Shown: positions 9,801 through 18,317, numbered from the stretch's first letter. The stretch is DNA of 39,819 nucleotides from Bryobacterales bacterium (GCA_003136575.1 PLEX01000097.1:29192-69010); one strand, 5' to 3'. Numbers and translations: made by a program. The notes: generated from the sequence alone by a model not told the origin.

Positions 9801-10298
9801 CGCGGGTGTTACTTCCTGCGAGACCTTGACCGTTTCGTAGAACGGGTTTCGCCCCATGTTCGGCAGATCGTCCAGTTTCTCCTTATCGATCACCTGCCCC
9901 GTCGAAGCATTGGACGTTTCCACCAGGCTTGTTTCCGCCTCCACGTTTACCGTCTGGGTCAGGGCGCCGACTACGAGCTTTATGTCCACAGTGGGAAAAC
10001 CCTGCGTGGCAACGACGACGTGCAGCGCTTCGAACTTCTGGAACGAGGGAGCTTCCGCGCGAACGGTATATGTTCCCGGGTTGATCGACGTGAAAGTATA
10101 CTCTCCGGCGTTGTTGGTTACGGTTGAGCGTTGTTCGGTTGTTGCCTCGTCGATGAGACTGACTTTGACGGTCGGTACGACGGAGCCTCCTGGGTCGGTG
10201 ACTATTCCCCGTACGCCTCCCTGAAAGCTCTGAGCATTCAATCCCAGTGCGCATGCCAGAACAAGAACGATGGAAAATAAAAGACTTCGGCGGATCAT
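6822..10298 (-). CDS. Oar-like TonB-dependent outer-membrane receptor
   Basis: 1158 residues. A signal peptide (1-22) is followed by a carboxypeptidase-regulatory-like beta-sandwich (about 25-110; GGVRGIVTDPGGSVVP, NNAGEYTFTSINPGTYTV), a TonB plug domain (about 120-235; INGGPVTGNNYTLDGIAI, AEIGRTGGGTFNLVLRSGTN) and a long beta-barrel ending in QLGVRFTF with the terminal aromatic of outer-membrane proteins. This architecture is the Oar/SusC-like family that is greatly expanded in Acidobacteriota and is thought to import polymers or complex organic molecules. The ATG at 10298 has AGGAGA upstream. No SusD, TonB or polymer-degrading operon partner is adjacent, so the substrate is unknown. The length and domain order are normal for the family. 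Confidence 0.93.
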   Translation of the reverse strand: MIRRSLLFSIVLVLACALGLNAQSFQGGVRGIVTDPGGSVVPTVKVSLIDEATTEQRSTVTNNAGEYTFTSINPGTYTVRAEAPSFQKFEALHVVVATQGFPTVDIKLVVGALTQTVNVEAETSLVETSNASTGQVIDKEKLDDLPNMGRNPFYETVKVSQEVTPAGDPKFNRMEDQSGSSQISINGGPVTGNNYTLDGIAITNSGNAAVIIPAIEAVSEVKVQISTYDAEIGRTGGGTFNLVLRSGTNTLHMAGFGYQWFNPLIANNYFANAAGIPEVPQMWKNYGASIGGPVVVPKIYNGKNKTFFWFAGEAYRQNQTSSQVNAVPTALEKTGNFSLSKYTNGTQQVIYDPLSTVLNGGVYTRTPFPGNIIPASEISPIGAALASYYPAPTSAPSYYGQNDFAVTTPQYDRADQLDFKLDQQITNWMRASVAYLHYGSREPSYATWDETPDAIAGPAQTVLYRHVDATMANTTITASPTTVISLRWGFNRYPNRTIADSHGFDLTSLHFPQSLINEFQLNPSQDYFPGITMGDLTSYGGAGPTATHYYSTSFSGTVSKFVGKHTLKFGGDYRVINVAGQPSPSNGAYTFSSGFTNAENASGTAILGTGASLASLLLGYPSAGSAVATDSFRNLVHYYGVFVQDDFRLNSKLTLNVGLRYEYETGVSAPNNAYNPGFCTTCVNPLQSQVPSGFAVPGVLEYAGQNGFGTTGGYTTPTKFGPRVGFAYALNSKTTIRGGYGLFWAPFSFSLQSAFGYTATTNYVATLNGGATPANSLSNPFPTGVLTPSGNTLGEMAGVGGQSISAPSDNSASTRVHQYSFDIQRELPFGLVIQTGFTGSISHDLIQGTPSININQLPDADFALGSKLASKVANPFFGTAGGVVNLSASTTTLVQTLLPFPEFGTVSISGTNEGHALYYSFFAKAQKRLGHGLNLLTTVTWERNENDSDSSSNVYVGNGAEQDYYNRAAEWGLATVDTPWRWTTAVNYILPFPKSHPKLARVAGGWAVNFQTTMQTGFPLAITQSNLNSAEGTGGQRPNATGISPVVSGTVESRLGGAYGVSYINPAAFSLAPAYTFGNVSRTIPMRGPGLAQTDFSMNKTFNVYERFNAQFRFEVFNLTNTPVFDGISTTFGTATFGQITNQANYPRIVQLGVRFTF

Positions 10299-10983
10299 GT
10301 CGATTCTCCTGTGTTGGGTACCAAAGCGAACGAGCGTGACGAACTACCGCAAAACGACAGTTGTTGACTCGACTAAGAGGCGAAACGACGTGAATAACCG
10401 GCGAAACTCGACAAAGAGGAAAGCAAGAAGCGGACTCCGCAAAACGGGACGGAGAAAGTAAAAACCTTAGGTGAACTGTACACCACAATCACGACCGGTG
10501 TCAACAAGAAATACCAAATCGTCTCAAAAAAACGTATGAATCAGCGCTCCGGTGCCCGGGGGCCGGCAGATCGGACGGGCGCCGTCGCGGGAAAGGCATG
10601 CGTCGCGCATCCAGCCCGGGTTCTTAAACGATCTGAGGGTTCTCGCAGGGAATCATACTAAAGGCCCGAGCCGGGTCGGGCCTTGCACGGATAGCGAGTT
10701 CAAAAGAATGTGCTGGTAGAGAGGAGGAGGCTCTTCCGCGGCCGGGAACAGGCTGTGGGCGGTTGATCGAGGACAGCCATCGTATCGCCAAGCATAATTT
10801 GCAGATTGAGCCTTCCGGGTGGCTGATCGCGCCCCCAAGAGTTGGCTCGGAACAGAGCAAGCAAATCAAGCCTCGCGGCCTCCAGCCGCAGTGCGCAGCT
10901 CCACCGGGGTATCCGTCGGTTTTATGGCGAGCCATAGCATCGCGCACGGACCGCGTCGGGTCAACACCGCAGTGACAATTAGT
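10299..10983. other. Gene-poor region upstream of the TonB receptor
   Basis: About 300 bases upstream of the receptor are purine-rich on the plus strand and probably hold its promoter and 5' leader, though no confident -35/-10 pair was found. Between 10600 and 10980 there are only short frames without recognisable domains. A 9-bp palindrome sits at 10661-10684. I see no supportable gene here. Confidence 0.5.
10661..10684. repeat. Perfect 9-bp palindrome with 6-nt loop
   Basis: AAGGCCCGA (10661-10669) and TCGGGCCTT (10676-10684) are exact inverted copies around GCCGGG. The stem is strong and symmetrical, but no T-run follows on either strand, so an intrinsic terminator is not clearly supported. 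It may be a leftover transposon end or a transcription boundary between the receptor promoter region and the ISKra4 remnant. Confidence 0.5.
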
Positions 10984-11307
10984 TTAGGCTGCCGAAACCA
11001 GGTTAAACGTTCCAGCACCACCCCGTCGCCATTCAGCAGCAGCATACGCAGCGCCAGCAGGCGGCCCGCTCAATCGCATACCGGCCTGACGCATGCGCGC
11101 ATGCACGACTGGCGCCACCGACGGCTCCGCTGCCGATCCCGTATCCCAGCCACAGATACTCGTGTTACGCATGCGGGTCGCGTTTGCGTTGAAATATCGG
11201 ATCAGCGAATCCACGCTCTCCCGCAACTGAGGAGAGCGCAGGCGTTTCAGCCGCGCAATGACTTGCTCCACTTTGCCGGCTTTCAGTTCGACGCCGATCT
11301 GCCCGCA
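10984..11307 (-). pseudogene. ISKra4-type transposase remnant (C-terminal part)
   Basis: The minus strand shows the C-terminal signature of ISKra4-like transposases spread over two frames. VDSLIRYFNANATRMR is in one frame, EYLWLGYGIGSGAV in the next, and VVHARMRQAGMRLS back in the first, followed by an out-of-frame ALRMLLLNGD. An in-frame TGA at 11308-11310 precedes the readable part. At least two frameshifts and a stop therefore inactivate it. The N-terminal two thirds are absent or unrecognisable in 11308-11480. Family assignment rests on my recall of the GIGSGAVE...RMRQAGMRWS consensus. Confidence 0.65.
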
Positions 11308-11460
11308 TCACCGAGCGCCGTCCGGGGACGTTTCGACTTGGGCACATTCCAACCCCCACCCGGTCTGCACCATTTTCAGGATCGTCTTGTGCTGGAATCC
11401 GTTCTCGTTTCAGGATCATCTTGTTATTGGACAATTCTGCGTCGCTCGTGCGGCGCACAT

Positions 11461-11466
11461 TATGAT
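11461..11466 (+). promoter_or_regulatory. -10 hexamer close to the start of the secreted protein gene
   Basis: TATGAT at 11461-11466 ends 14 nt before the ATG at 11481. The interval GATAGACTTTTTCA contains no Shine-Dalgarno sequence. A TTGGAC at 11427-11432 is too far away (28 bp) to be a normal -35, so promoter assignment is tentative. Confidence 0.3.
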
Positions 11467-11480
11467 GATAGACTTTTTCA

Positions 11481-12245
11481 ATGCAATTCACCACCATAGT
11501 TCAAACCGCCGCCATGCTCGCGGCCTTTACCCCCGGTTTGTACGCACAGAAGCTGGTCCTCACGGAAGACTTCGAATCCGGCAAGATCGATCCCGCAGTC
11601 TGGGATCTTCGCCATCAGGGCGCGCCCACCATCGCCGTCGAACCTGCCGACGGCGCGCATGGCAAGTACGCGCTGCACATCCACTACCCCGATATGGAGC
11701 GCGGCGCCTTCGCGTTCATCGTGGCGACACATCTGCCCGATTCGGTCCGCACGCATTACTTCGGCCGCGCTTACATGAAAATCACGCCGACGCTCAGCAC
11801 AAGCCACAATCCGCTCATTTTCACGGGCGAGCCTGGCTGGCCGATATCGAGATTTCAGGAGATCGGAACCTCGCGCGCCGACTGGATGCCTTCCTATCAG
11901 GAAAACAAGTCGCCCGCGGGACAAGGCCGCGGCGAAGTAACCTACCGCAGTGACGTCCAGCCGCCTTTCAATAAGTGGTTTCTGCTCGAATGGGAGTTTA
12001 ACGATAATCCGACTTCGATCACGATGTGGGTCAATGGCGAGCGCGTCATGAATTATATGGATAAGGAACGGAAGGATGCGGTCGACACGGTAAAGTTCAC
12101 CTGGAAAGACGCCAACAGCAATCTGACGGGCGGCTATCAGGAATGGGGTTTCGGGATGCGCGCCTGGCAGAATCCGACTCCGGCGATGGACGTCTACTAC
12201 GACGACATCGCGATTTCCGCGACGCGGATCGGGCCGGTAAAGTAG
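11481..12245 (+). CDS. Secreted Cip1-like / concanavalin-type carbohydrate-active protein
   Basis: 254 residues with a signal peptide (1-22, ending YAQ) and a single beta-rich domain that starts VLTEDFESGKIDPAVWDLR. Features such as HYFGRAYMKI, PFNKWFLLEWEFND, ITMWVNGERVMNY and the closing AMDVYYDDIAIS are typical of jelly-roll domains found in Cip1-like proteins and some polysaccharide lyases and glycosidases. It probably acts outside the cell on plant- or microbe-derived polysaccharide, but catalytic residues cannot be assigned. There is no Shine-Dalgarno, and a -10-like TATGAT lies 14 nt upstream. It stands alone between the ISKra4 remnant and a broken ATPase gene. Confidence 0.7.
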   Translation: MQFTTIVQTAAMLAAFTPGLYAQKLVLTEDFESGKIDPAVWDLRHQGAPTIAVEPADGAHGKYALHIHYPDMERGAFAFIVATHLPDSVRTHYFGRAYMKITPTLSTSHNPLIFTGEPGWPISRFQEIGTSRADWMPSYQENKSPAGQGRGEVTYRSDVQPPFNKWFLLEWEFNDNPTSITMWVNGERVMNYMDKERKDAVDTVKFTWKDANSNLTGGYQEWGFGMRAWQNPTPAMDVYYDDIAISATRIGPVK

Positions 12246-12439
12246 GCCTTTTTTCGCGTAAAGGGTTTGCAAGCGAAACACCGGCTCGAAGCCCGGATGT
12301 GAGCGCGGCAGCCGGCGGGAGCAATGGCATCCCATGCCCCGGACGGCGTCACGATACGTCGGCAAGTGCGAAGGTGGCCGAGTGCACTATTTTCTGACAT
12401 CATGAAATTTCGGAGTTTACTTCCGATTTTTCACAATCC

Positions 12440-13663
12440 ATGCAAAGATCCGTCTATGCCGCAGATATCAAAGAACTTTTAAATCAGTTTCCCATTGTCG
12501 CCTTGGTCGGACCCCGGCAATGTGGCAAAACAACTCTCGCGCTGGAGATAAATTCCACCGGAGCTGTACAGCCCGAAGAGAACCGTTTCGATCTCGAATC
12601 GCCCGCCAGTCGTGCCCGGCTGGAGAACGCGGAACAGGTCCTCGGTCGACTGCATGGTTTGGTGGTAATCGATGAAATCCAGCTCCGGCCCGAGTTATTC
12701 CCCCTTCTCCGTGTGCTTGCCGACAGGCCGGGAGTACCAGCCCGCTTTCTGATTCTCGGGAGCGCGTCGCCCTCGCTGATTCACGGCGTCTCAGAGTCGC
12801 TTGCGGGCCGGGTAGCGTTCGTCGAAATGACCGGCTTCGATCTTACGGAAACAGGCACGGATCGCTGGCGAGACCTATGGCTGCGCGGCGGCTTTCCGCG
12901 TTCGTATCTGGCGGCTTCCGATTCCGCAAGTTTCGGCTGGCGCGAGCAATTCGTCCGGACTTTCCTTACTCTGGATATGCCGCAACTCGGCATCGCCATT
13001 CCCGCGCCTCAAATGCGGCGGTTCTGGATAATGATGGCCCACTATCACGCGCAAACCTGGAACAGCTCGGAAATTAAGGGATCGCTTGGCATCAGCGACA
13101 AGACGGCGCGGCACTACCTCGATATCCTGACCGGCGCGTTCATGGTCCGCCAGTTGCCAATGGACCGAAAATGTGGGCAAACGCCTGCGGCGCAAAGTTT
13201 ATCTGCGCGACAGCGGAATTTTTCACAGCCTGATGGCCATTCCTTCGTGGGCGGTGCTGGAGGCGCATCCGAAACTGGGCGCATCGTGGGAAGGTTTCGC
13301 CCTCGAGCAAACGCTGCGGGCGTGGAAAGTGCCGACCGGCGAGGCGTTTTACTGGGCGGTGCATAATGGGCCGGAAGTGGACCTCCTGCTTTTTCGCGGC
13401 GGCAAACGAATTGGCGTGGAGTTCAAATTCGCCGACGCGCCTGTGGCAACCCGATCTATGCGGAAGGCAAAGGAACTGCCTGGGGCTCGAGCAGATCGTA
13501 ATGGTTTTATCCCGGGTCCATACGATACCCCATGGACGACGGTATCTCCGCCTTGCCGATAGCCGACATCGTCACTGCGCAACCGGGCCTTGAAGCGCCG
13601 TTCACTGCCCCGCGCTCACCCGCGATCCAGACTCCGCTTTATGGCTGTGACTTAGACGTCTGA
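12440..13663 (+). pseudogene. AAA ATPase with DUF4143 domain, three frameshifts
   Basis: Residues 1-240 encode an AAA_14-type ATPase: Walker A GPRQCGKTT (24-32), Walker B VVIDEI (75-80), the sensor-like LILGSASP, then a winged-helix region ISDKTARHYLDILTGAFMVRQL. The frame is lost near 13160 and continues one frame over as TENVGKRLRRKVYLRDSGIF...ELDLLLF-type DUF4143 sequence (WEGFALEQTLRAW, GPEVDLLLFRGGKRIGVEFK). It shifts again near 13480 (LGLEQIVMV) and near 13502 (FYPGSIRYPMDDGISALPIADIV). That last frame is open to a TGA at 13661-13663, 6 nt before the sirtuin gene. Intact relatives are about 380-400 residues, often in toxin-antitoxin or mobile contexts. Three shifts make sequencing error unlikely as the sole cause. 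Confidence 0.88.
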
Positions 13664-13669
13664 AATCGC

Positions 13670-14389
13670 ATGGAACCCGCACTCCTCAATTCCGCACGCC
13701 AGTCGGCCCGCAAGGCTCGGCGCATCGCAGTTCTCACAGGCGCGGGCGTTTCCGCCGAAAGTGGCATCCCGACATTTCGCTCGAACGGCGGATTCTGGCG
13801 GAACAACCGTTTTGAAGACCTTGCGACTCCACAGGGCTTCGTCCGCGACCCGAAGTTCGTCTGGCAGTGGTACGAGGAACGCCGGCGCGGGATCGCGGCC
13901 GCGCGGCCCAACCCGGGACACGAAGCGTTCGCGGCAATGGAACACCGGGCGTCCGAATTCACCCTGATCACCCAGAATGTGGACGGACTGCACGATCTCG
14001 CGGGATCGAAGAACGTCATCAAACTGCATGGCGATATCTGGGTTGTGCGGTGCATGGCATGTGGCGGGGAGCGCGTGGAACGTAGCGAGTTAAATGAACT
14101 GCCTCCGCGTTGCGCATGTGGAGGGTTGTTGCGTCCCGGCGTCGTCTGGTTCGGAGAGGCGCTGCCCGAAGGCGCGATCGAACGGGCCACCGCGGCCGTT
14201 CGGCGGGCCGAACTCCTGATTGTCGCCGGAACGTCGGCCCAGGTGTATCCGGCGGCGGGACTGATTCCGCTGGCGGCCAGAGGCGGCGTCCAGGTGATCG
14301 AAATCAACACCGAGGCCACGGATTTCTCTGACGAGGTCTCCTTCGCGCTGCGCGGCAAGTCGGCCGAGATCCTGCCGCAATTGGTATAG
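13670..14389 (+). CDS. cobB: Class III (SIRT5-like) NAD-dependent protein deacylase
   Basis: A 239-residue sirtuin that removes acyl groups from lysines using NAD+. GAGVSAESGIP (24-34) binds NAD; TQNVDGLH (101-108) and the catalytic H120 in KLHGD follow; C128, C131, C148 and C150 form the zinc site. Tyr68 and Arg71 in WYEER make the YxxR pair that in SIRT5/CobB-type enzymes holds the carboxylate of succinyl- or malonyl-lysine, so desuccinylase activity is likely. The ATG at 13670 has no strong ribosome site. It sits 6 nt after the ancestral stop of the broken ATPase gene and 9 nt before gluQ, suggesting a shared transcript. Family and zinc site are clear, acyl preference is inferred. Confidence 0.92.
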   Translation: MEPALLNSARQSARKARRIAVLTGAGVSAESGIPTFRSNGGFWRNNRFEDLATPQGFVRDPKFVWQWYEERRRGIAAARPNPGHEAFAAMEHRASEFTLITQNVDGLHDLAGSKNVIKLHGDIWVVRCMACGGERVERSELNELPPRCACGGLLRPGVVWFGEALPEGAIERATAAVRRAELLIVAGTSAQVYPAAGLIPLAARGGVQVIEINTEATDFSDEVSFALRGKSAEILPQLV

Positions 14390-14398
14390 CGAGCAACC

Positions 14399-15253
14399 GT
14401 GTACCGAGGACGCTTCGCCCCATCGCCCACCGGGCCTCTCCACTTTGGTTCTCTGGTGGCCGCGCTTGCCGGTTATCTCGACGCGCGTGCGGCCGGCGGC
14501 GAATGGCTGGTGCGAATGGAAGATCTCGACGCGCCCCGCACGGTACCGGGCGCGGATGCCGGCATCCTCCGCACGCTTGAGAGGTTCGGTTTTGAATGGA
14601 ACGGGCCGGTGATTTATCAGAGCCGGCGATCGGAAGCCTATCGGACCGCGCTCGGGCGATTGACGCAGGCCAGCGTGGCTTATCCCTGTTCCTGTTCGCG
14701 CCGGGAAACTCCGGGCGGCGTTTATCCCGGCACGTGCCGTGGCGGTGTCAGGGACCCTGGCAAGCCCCAGGCGTGGCGGGTCCGCGTGAAGGATGTTGCG
14801 GTGACGTTTGAAGACCGGCTGCTCGGTCCGCAGCGCCAGAACCTTGCGCGCGATGCCGGCGATTTCGTGGTACTGCGCGCCGACGGTTTATTCGCTTATC
14901 AGCTCGCGGTGGTCGTCGACGATGCCGTGCAGGGTATCGATAACGTCGTTCGCGGTGCCGATCTTCTCGATTCCACTCCGCGTCAGATCTGGCTGCAGGA
15001 GTTGCTGGGTCTGTCGCGGCCGCGCTATCTGCACGTCCCGGTAGTGACCAACGAAGCGGGAGAAAAACTCAGCAAGCAAACATTCGCACCCCCGTTGAAC
15101 CCGGACGAACCGACCACTGAGTTGAGGCGCGCTCTGCGATTTCTCGGCCAGCCTGAACCGACGGGCGCGACAGCCCCGGAGATTATGAGAGCGGCGATCG
15201 CCAACTGGAATCCCGCTGCGATTCCCCGACTTATGGGCGCGTGTCCAGCTTGA
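14399..15253 (+). CDS. gluQ: Glutamyl-Q tRNA(Asp) synthetase
   Basis: 284 residues, a short class I glutamyl-tRNA synthetase paralogue without the anticodon-binding domain. It attaches glutamate to the queuosine base at position 34 of tRNA(Asp). FAPSPTGPLHFGSL (7-20) is the HIGH-region, KLSK (223-226) the KMSKS loop, and C97, C99, Y109 and C113 match the zinc-binding pattern of GluQ proteins. The start is GTG at 14399, nine bases after the sirtuin stop, so translation is probably coupled. No queuosine biosynthesis genes lie in the window. Length and motifs fit gluQ better than gltX, which is about 480 residues. Confidence 0.94.
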   Translation: MYRGRFAPSPTGPLHFGSLVAALAGYLDARAAGGEWLVRMEDLDAPRTVPGADAGILRTLERFGFEWNGPVIYQSRRSEAYRTALGRLTQASVAYPCSCSRRETPGGVYPGTCRGGVRDPGKPQAWRVRVKDVAVTFEDRLLGPQRQNLARDAGDFVVLRADGLFAYQLAVVVDDAVQGIDNVVRGADLLDSTPRQIWLQELLGLSRPRYLHVPVVTNEAGEKLSKQTFAPPLNPDEPTTELRRALRFLGQPEPTGATAPEIMRAAIANWNPAAIPRLMGACPA

Positions 15254-15300
15254 ACGCGGGCCAACCGGCAGCCTGGATCGGGACGGCTGGCCGCCGACGC

Positions 15301-15636
15301 TTATTCCGGCGCTGTGCCGGGCGGATCATTCGTCACAACGTCCACCCGAATGCCGCCCACCAGCCCGGCCGCGACGTTGTAGAGCCACGCGCCGATCAGG
15401 GCGGTGACGAAACTGAAAGCGCCGTAGAAGATCGGCAGAACAATCACCGCCGCGGCCCCGCCCGCCACGATCAGGTTGGGCGCGAACGGCAGGAACGGCG
15501 AGTTCCTCATTCCCGAATAATTGAGACCGGCCATCGAAACAAACCAAATCAGCAAGACAAGCGCCAGCCCGACCATGGCGTAAATGACTCCGGCAACCCT
15601 GGCCGCCGATAGCGGCGCTATTCGTTTGATAACCAT
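15301..15636 (-). CDS. Small two-helix membrane protein (DUF3566-like)
   Basis: 111 residues. KRIAPLSAARVAGVIYAMVG begins the first membrane helix (about 12-38), and a second hydrophobic region covers about 57-95, ending in IGAWLYNVAAGLVGGIRVDV. The pattern resembles the DUF3566 transmembrane domain, whose role is unknown. The ATG at 15636 has GAGGAAAT directly before it, and upstream in-frame codons encode non-hydrophobic sequence without homology, so the longer frame was not used. It is convergent with gluQ. Confidence 0.7.
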   Translation of the reverse strand: MVIKRIAPLSAARVAGVIYAMVGLALVLLIWFVSMAGLNYSGMRNSPFLPFAPNLIVAGGAAAVIVLPIFYGAFSFVTALIGAWLYNVAAGLVGGIRVDVVTNDPPGTAPE

Positions 15637-16202
15637 ATTTCCTCGAGCCCCGGCAAGAATGCGGGTGAAAGAAGTATATCCGATTTCCCAAGGCTCGGAT
15701 CGCAGAGTCCTGTCCAAGAGCGCACGGGCCGTGACGCGCGGCGCGCCAAACGATGGAGGAGCGCCCGAGCACGGCCAGATCGTGCGCGTGTTCCCAGAAG
15801 GCAACTGGGCCCGAAGGACGGGTCGTTTACAACGCCGATAAGCCTGAGGAAGGAGAGGAACGCAGACGCCGAATTGAATCATCCACGGGAGCAACACGAA
15901 TACCACGGGAAGAGATGCAGGCATGAGTGCAGGCGGCCCTGCCGTCACAGGAATGGAACTCGGGTACGCGGCAGGTTGTTCGCCACGCCCCGGCGGCTTT
16001 TCGACGGTTGTCGGAGATCATACGGTCCATTGGCGAGGGTAATGGCCACGCGTCTGCGGTGCTGTGAATCGGATAATGGGCGGCCCACCGGGCGTGGTTT
16101 TTCTGTGCTCCGGGAGAAATCGCGGATCTCGGTCCTTACAGGGTGCCGAATTTCCGTTGAACCTGGCGTTATCGTCTGACGTATCTGAAACATGTAACGA
16201 CC
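15637..16202. other. 566-bp stretch without a supportable gene
   Basis: Both strands have short open frames, but none shows a recognisable domain, a ribosome site with plausible coding, or a repeat. It may contain unrecognised decayed genes and the promoter of the small membrane protein on the left and of the serine hydrolase on the right. Confidence 0.5.
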
Positions 16203-17344
16203 ATGCTTGGATCATCCACCCGCTGGAAATTATTTAACAGGGTCCTCTCCCTGGCGCTCATCGGTTTGACCGCCATGGCGGAGACCGATCCCTATACTGC
16301 GGACGAATCGATGACGTCGGCGGCGTTTGCAAAATTCATTCGGGACTACGCCGAGGCCCATCATTTCAACGGTTCGATCAGGATCGAGGCAGACGGCGGG
16401 ATTCTGTTCAATGGCAGCTTCGGCATCGCCGATCGGGCATTCAACGTCCCCTGCACCGATGACACGAAGTACAAAATTGCGTCGATCACCAAGGCATTCA
16501 CTGCCGTGCTCGTCTTGCAATTGGTTGAGGAAAAGAAGATCGATCCCGACCAGCCTATTAAGACCTACCTGCCCGGCTATTCCGGGGAGGGAGCAGGCAC
16601 GGTGACAATCAGGATGCTGCTTAGCCACACTTCGGGCCTTCCCAACGCGGATGCCGCATACACCAGCGTTACCGACGCGCTGGCCCGCGGGATGCCACAC
16701 TACCAGCTACCCGCAACACCCGACCAACTCATCGACCGTTATTACAGCGGCAAACTTCTCAGTCAGCCTGGTAAGGTGTTCAGCTACAACAACGCGGACT
16801 ATATCGTGCTCGGCAGGGTAATCGAATCCGCCGGTGGCAAGCCGTTCGAACAGGCGCTGCGGGAACGCATACTCGCGCGACTGGACATGCGCGACACCGG
16901 TCTGGCGCACCAACGCGATGTAGTTTTGCGTCTCGCCCCCTCGTATTTCACGCCGGAAAAAGGGGCGCCACTGATCAACGACATGCCTGTTTACCCGGAA
17001 AACTGGGACGCTGCGGGAGGCATGTATTCGACCACCGGCGATCTGATGAAGTTCGCGAACGCCCTTTACGGCGGTAAGCTGCTGACTGCCGCTTCCCTGG
17101 ATCTCATGTTGACCCCAGGCCTCGATGGTTACGGCTTTGGCGTCTGGATCGGCAATCCGACCTTCGGCGGGAAGAAGTACCGCAATGTCAACCGCCCCGG
17201 CGGGGTCATGGGGGCGAACGGGTCTCTTATCACTTCAACGGGGTAGGTTTCAGCAAGAATAGCGATATCGTCATCCTCAGCAATACCGACCTGACAGATA
17301 TGGACGCGTTTTCCTGGGACATCGGCAAGGCGCTGCTTGACTAA
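16203..17344 (+). pseudogene. Serine hydrolase (beta-lactamase class C-like), one frameshift near C-terminus
   Basis: A signal peptide (about 1-26) precedes a penicillin-binding-protein-like fold. SITK (94-97) is the SxxK catalytic tetrad start, Y195-N196-N197 in SYNNADY the YxN motif, and RPGGVMGANG the position of the third (H/K)xG-type motif. The frame stops at 17246 after SLITSTG, but one base over the sequence continues YHFNGVGFSKNSDIVILSNTD...IGKALLD to a stop at 17342-17344, which restores the usual C-terminal strand. A single missing base near 17228-17231 explains this. The product is either a recent pseudogene or the deletion is a sequencing error; if intact it would be a 380-residue exported esterase or DD-peptidase-like enzyme. 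Confidence 0.85.
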
Positions 17345-17669
17345 AGCGGCGCGTGGCTGACGTTCATTATCCGCTCCGCGGGCGGCTTTCCCGCGCCGCG
17401 CCACCCAACGCGAGTGCGGAGCCGGCGCGGTGGCCATAATCCCCTCCGTCATCTGCCGGGTACGGTTGCGAATCGTCGGAATCAGCGCGCCGGGAGACAT
17501 GTTCCAACTCGCATTACGTTGTACAGGCACCGTCTCAGCACGCGCGCCAAAGGAGGCTTAACGGAGAGAATCCGCGGAACGCGCTTCATGCTACGATGAG
17601 TGCTCTCAGGGCGTAGCCGACCCAAAGACGGCGTGGTTGTTCTTTCGTTTCCCCAGGGTTAAATAAAGT
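17345..17669. other. 325-bp intergenic stretch, nothing recognised
   Basis: This GC-rich stretch lies between the serine hydrolase and carbonic anhydrase genes. Short frames on the minus strand show no domain. It likely contains the carbonic anhydrase promoter; no clear -35/-10 pair was found. Confidence 0.45.
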
Positions 17670-18317
17670 ATGTCCATCGAAAAACTCGAGCGGGGCATTT
17701 CGGCCTTCCAGAGAAGCGTCTATCCGGGGCAAAGCCATCTTTTCGAGAAGCTCGCCCTCATGCAGCGGCCGTCCGCGCTCTTTATCACCTGCGCGGACTC
17801 GCGGATCGATCCCTGCCTGCTGACTGACACAAAACCCGGCGAACTGTTCGTCTGCCGCGTAATCGGGAACATTGTGCCGCCCTACCCGGACGCTATCGGC
17901 GGTGTTTCGGCAACCATCGAATATGCAACGGCCGTTCTGCGCGTGGCCGATATCATCGTCTGCGGCCACACCGACTGCGGCGTGATGAAAGGAGCGCTGA
18001 ATCCGGACCAGCTAGCTTCGGTTCCCAGCGTCGCCGCGTGGCTTCGTTATGCCCGCGTGGAGGAACGAGACCCCGAGCCGAGCCAGGAACGCCTTCTCGC
18101 CCTTGCGGAGCGCAATGTGGTGAACCAGTTGGACAATCTGCGAACGCACCCGGCCGTCGCGGCCGGAATCCGGGACGGCGTTCTCGGGTTGCACGGCTGG
18201 GTCTATCAGATCGGCCCTGGGATTGTTACCGCCTATCAGGCGGAAGAAGGCAGATTCGTGGAACTGTCGAGGCCGGACGAAGAAATCCCGGCGGCGCATC
18301 GTCCCGTGGGGGTTTGA
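17670..18317 (+). CDS. Beta-class carbonic anhydrase
   Basis: 215 residues. It interconverts CO2 and bicarbonate in the cytoplasm. Zinc ligands are C41 (in CADSR), H100 and C103 (in GHTDCG), with the Asp43-Arg45 dyad of the CADSR loop. RVIGNIVPP is the conserved segment that shapes the active site and dimer. The C-terminal GLHGWVYQIGPGIVTAY is typical. No TM helices are fused, so it is not the SulP-linked form. The start ATG follows an A-rich stretch without a good ribosome site. It is convergent with the PQQ enzyme gene. Confidence 0.95.
   Translation: MSIEKLERGISAFQRSVYPGQSHLFEKLALMQRPSALFITCADSRIDPCLLTDTKPGELFVCRVIGNIVPPYPDAIGGVSATIEYATAVLRVADIIVCGHTDCGVMKGALNPDQLASVPSVAAWLRYARVEERDPEPSQERLLALAERNVVNQLDNLRTHPAVAAGIRDGVLGLHGWVYQIGPGIVTAYQAEEGRFVELSRPDEEIPAAHRPVGV

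Noticed and set aside
10624..10947. A minus-strand 107-residue frame with two Cys pairs (CLLCSEP, CKLC)
   Set aside because: The cysteine spacing looks zinc-ribbon-like, but there is no ribosome site, no homology I recognise and no conserved context, so I could not support it as a gene.
12390..12438. Possible terminator (TCGGA, loop, TCCGA, then T5) before the AAA ATPase
   Set aside because: Only a 5-bp stem, and it lies immediately before a gene start rather than after the upstream stop, so it is probably chance.
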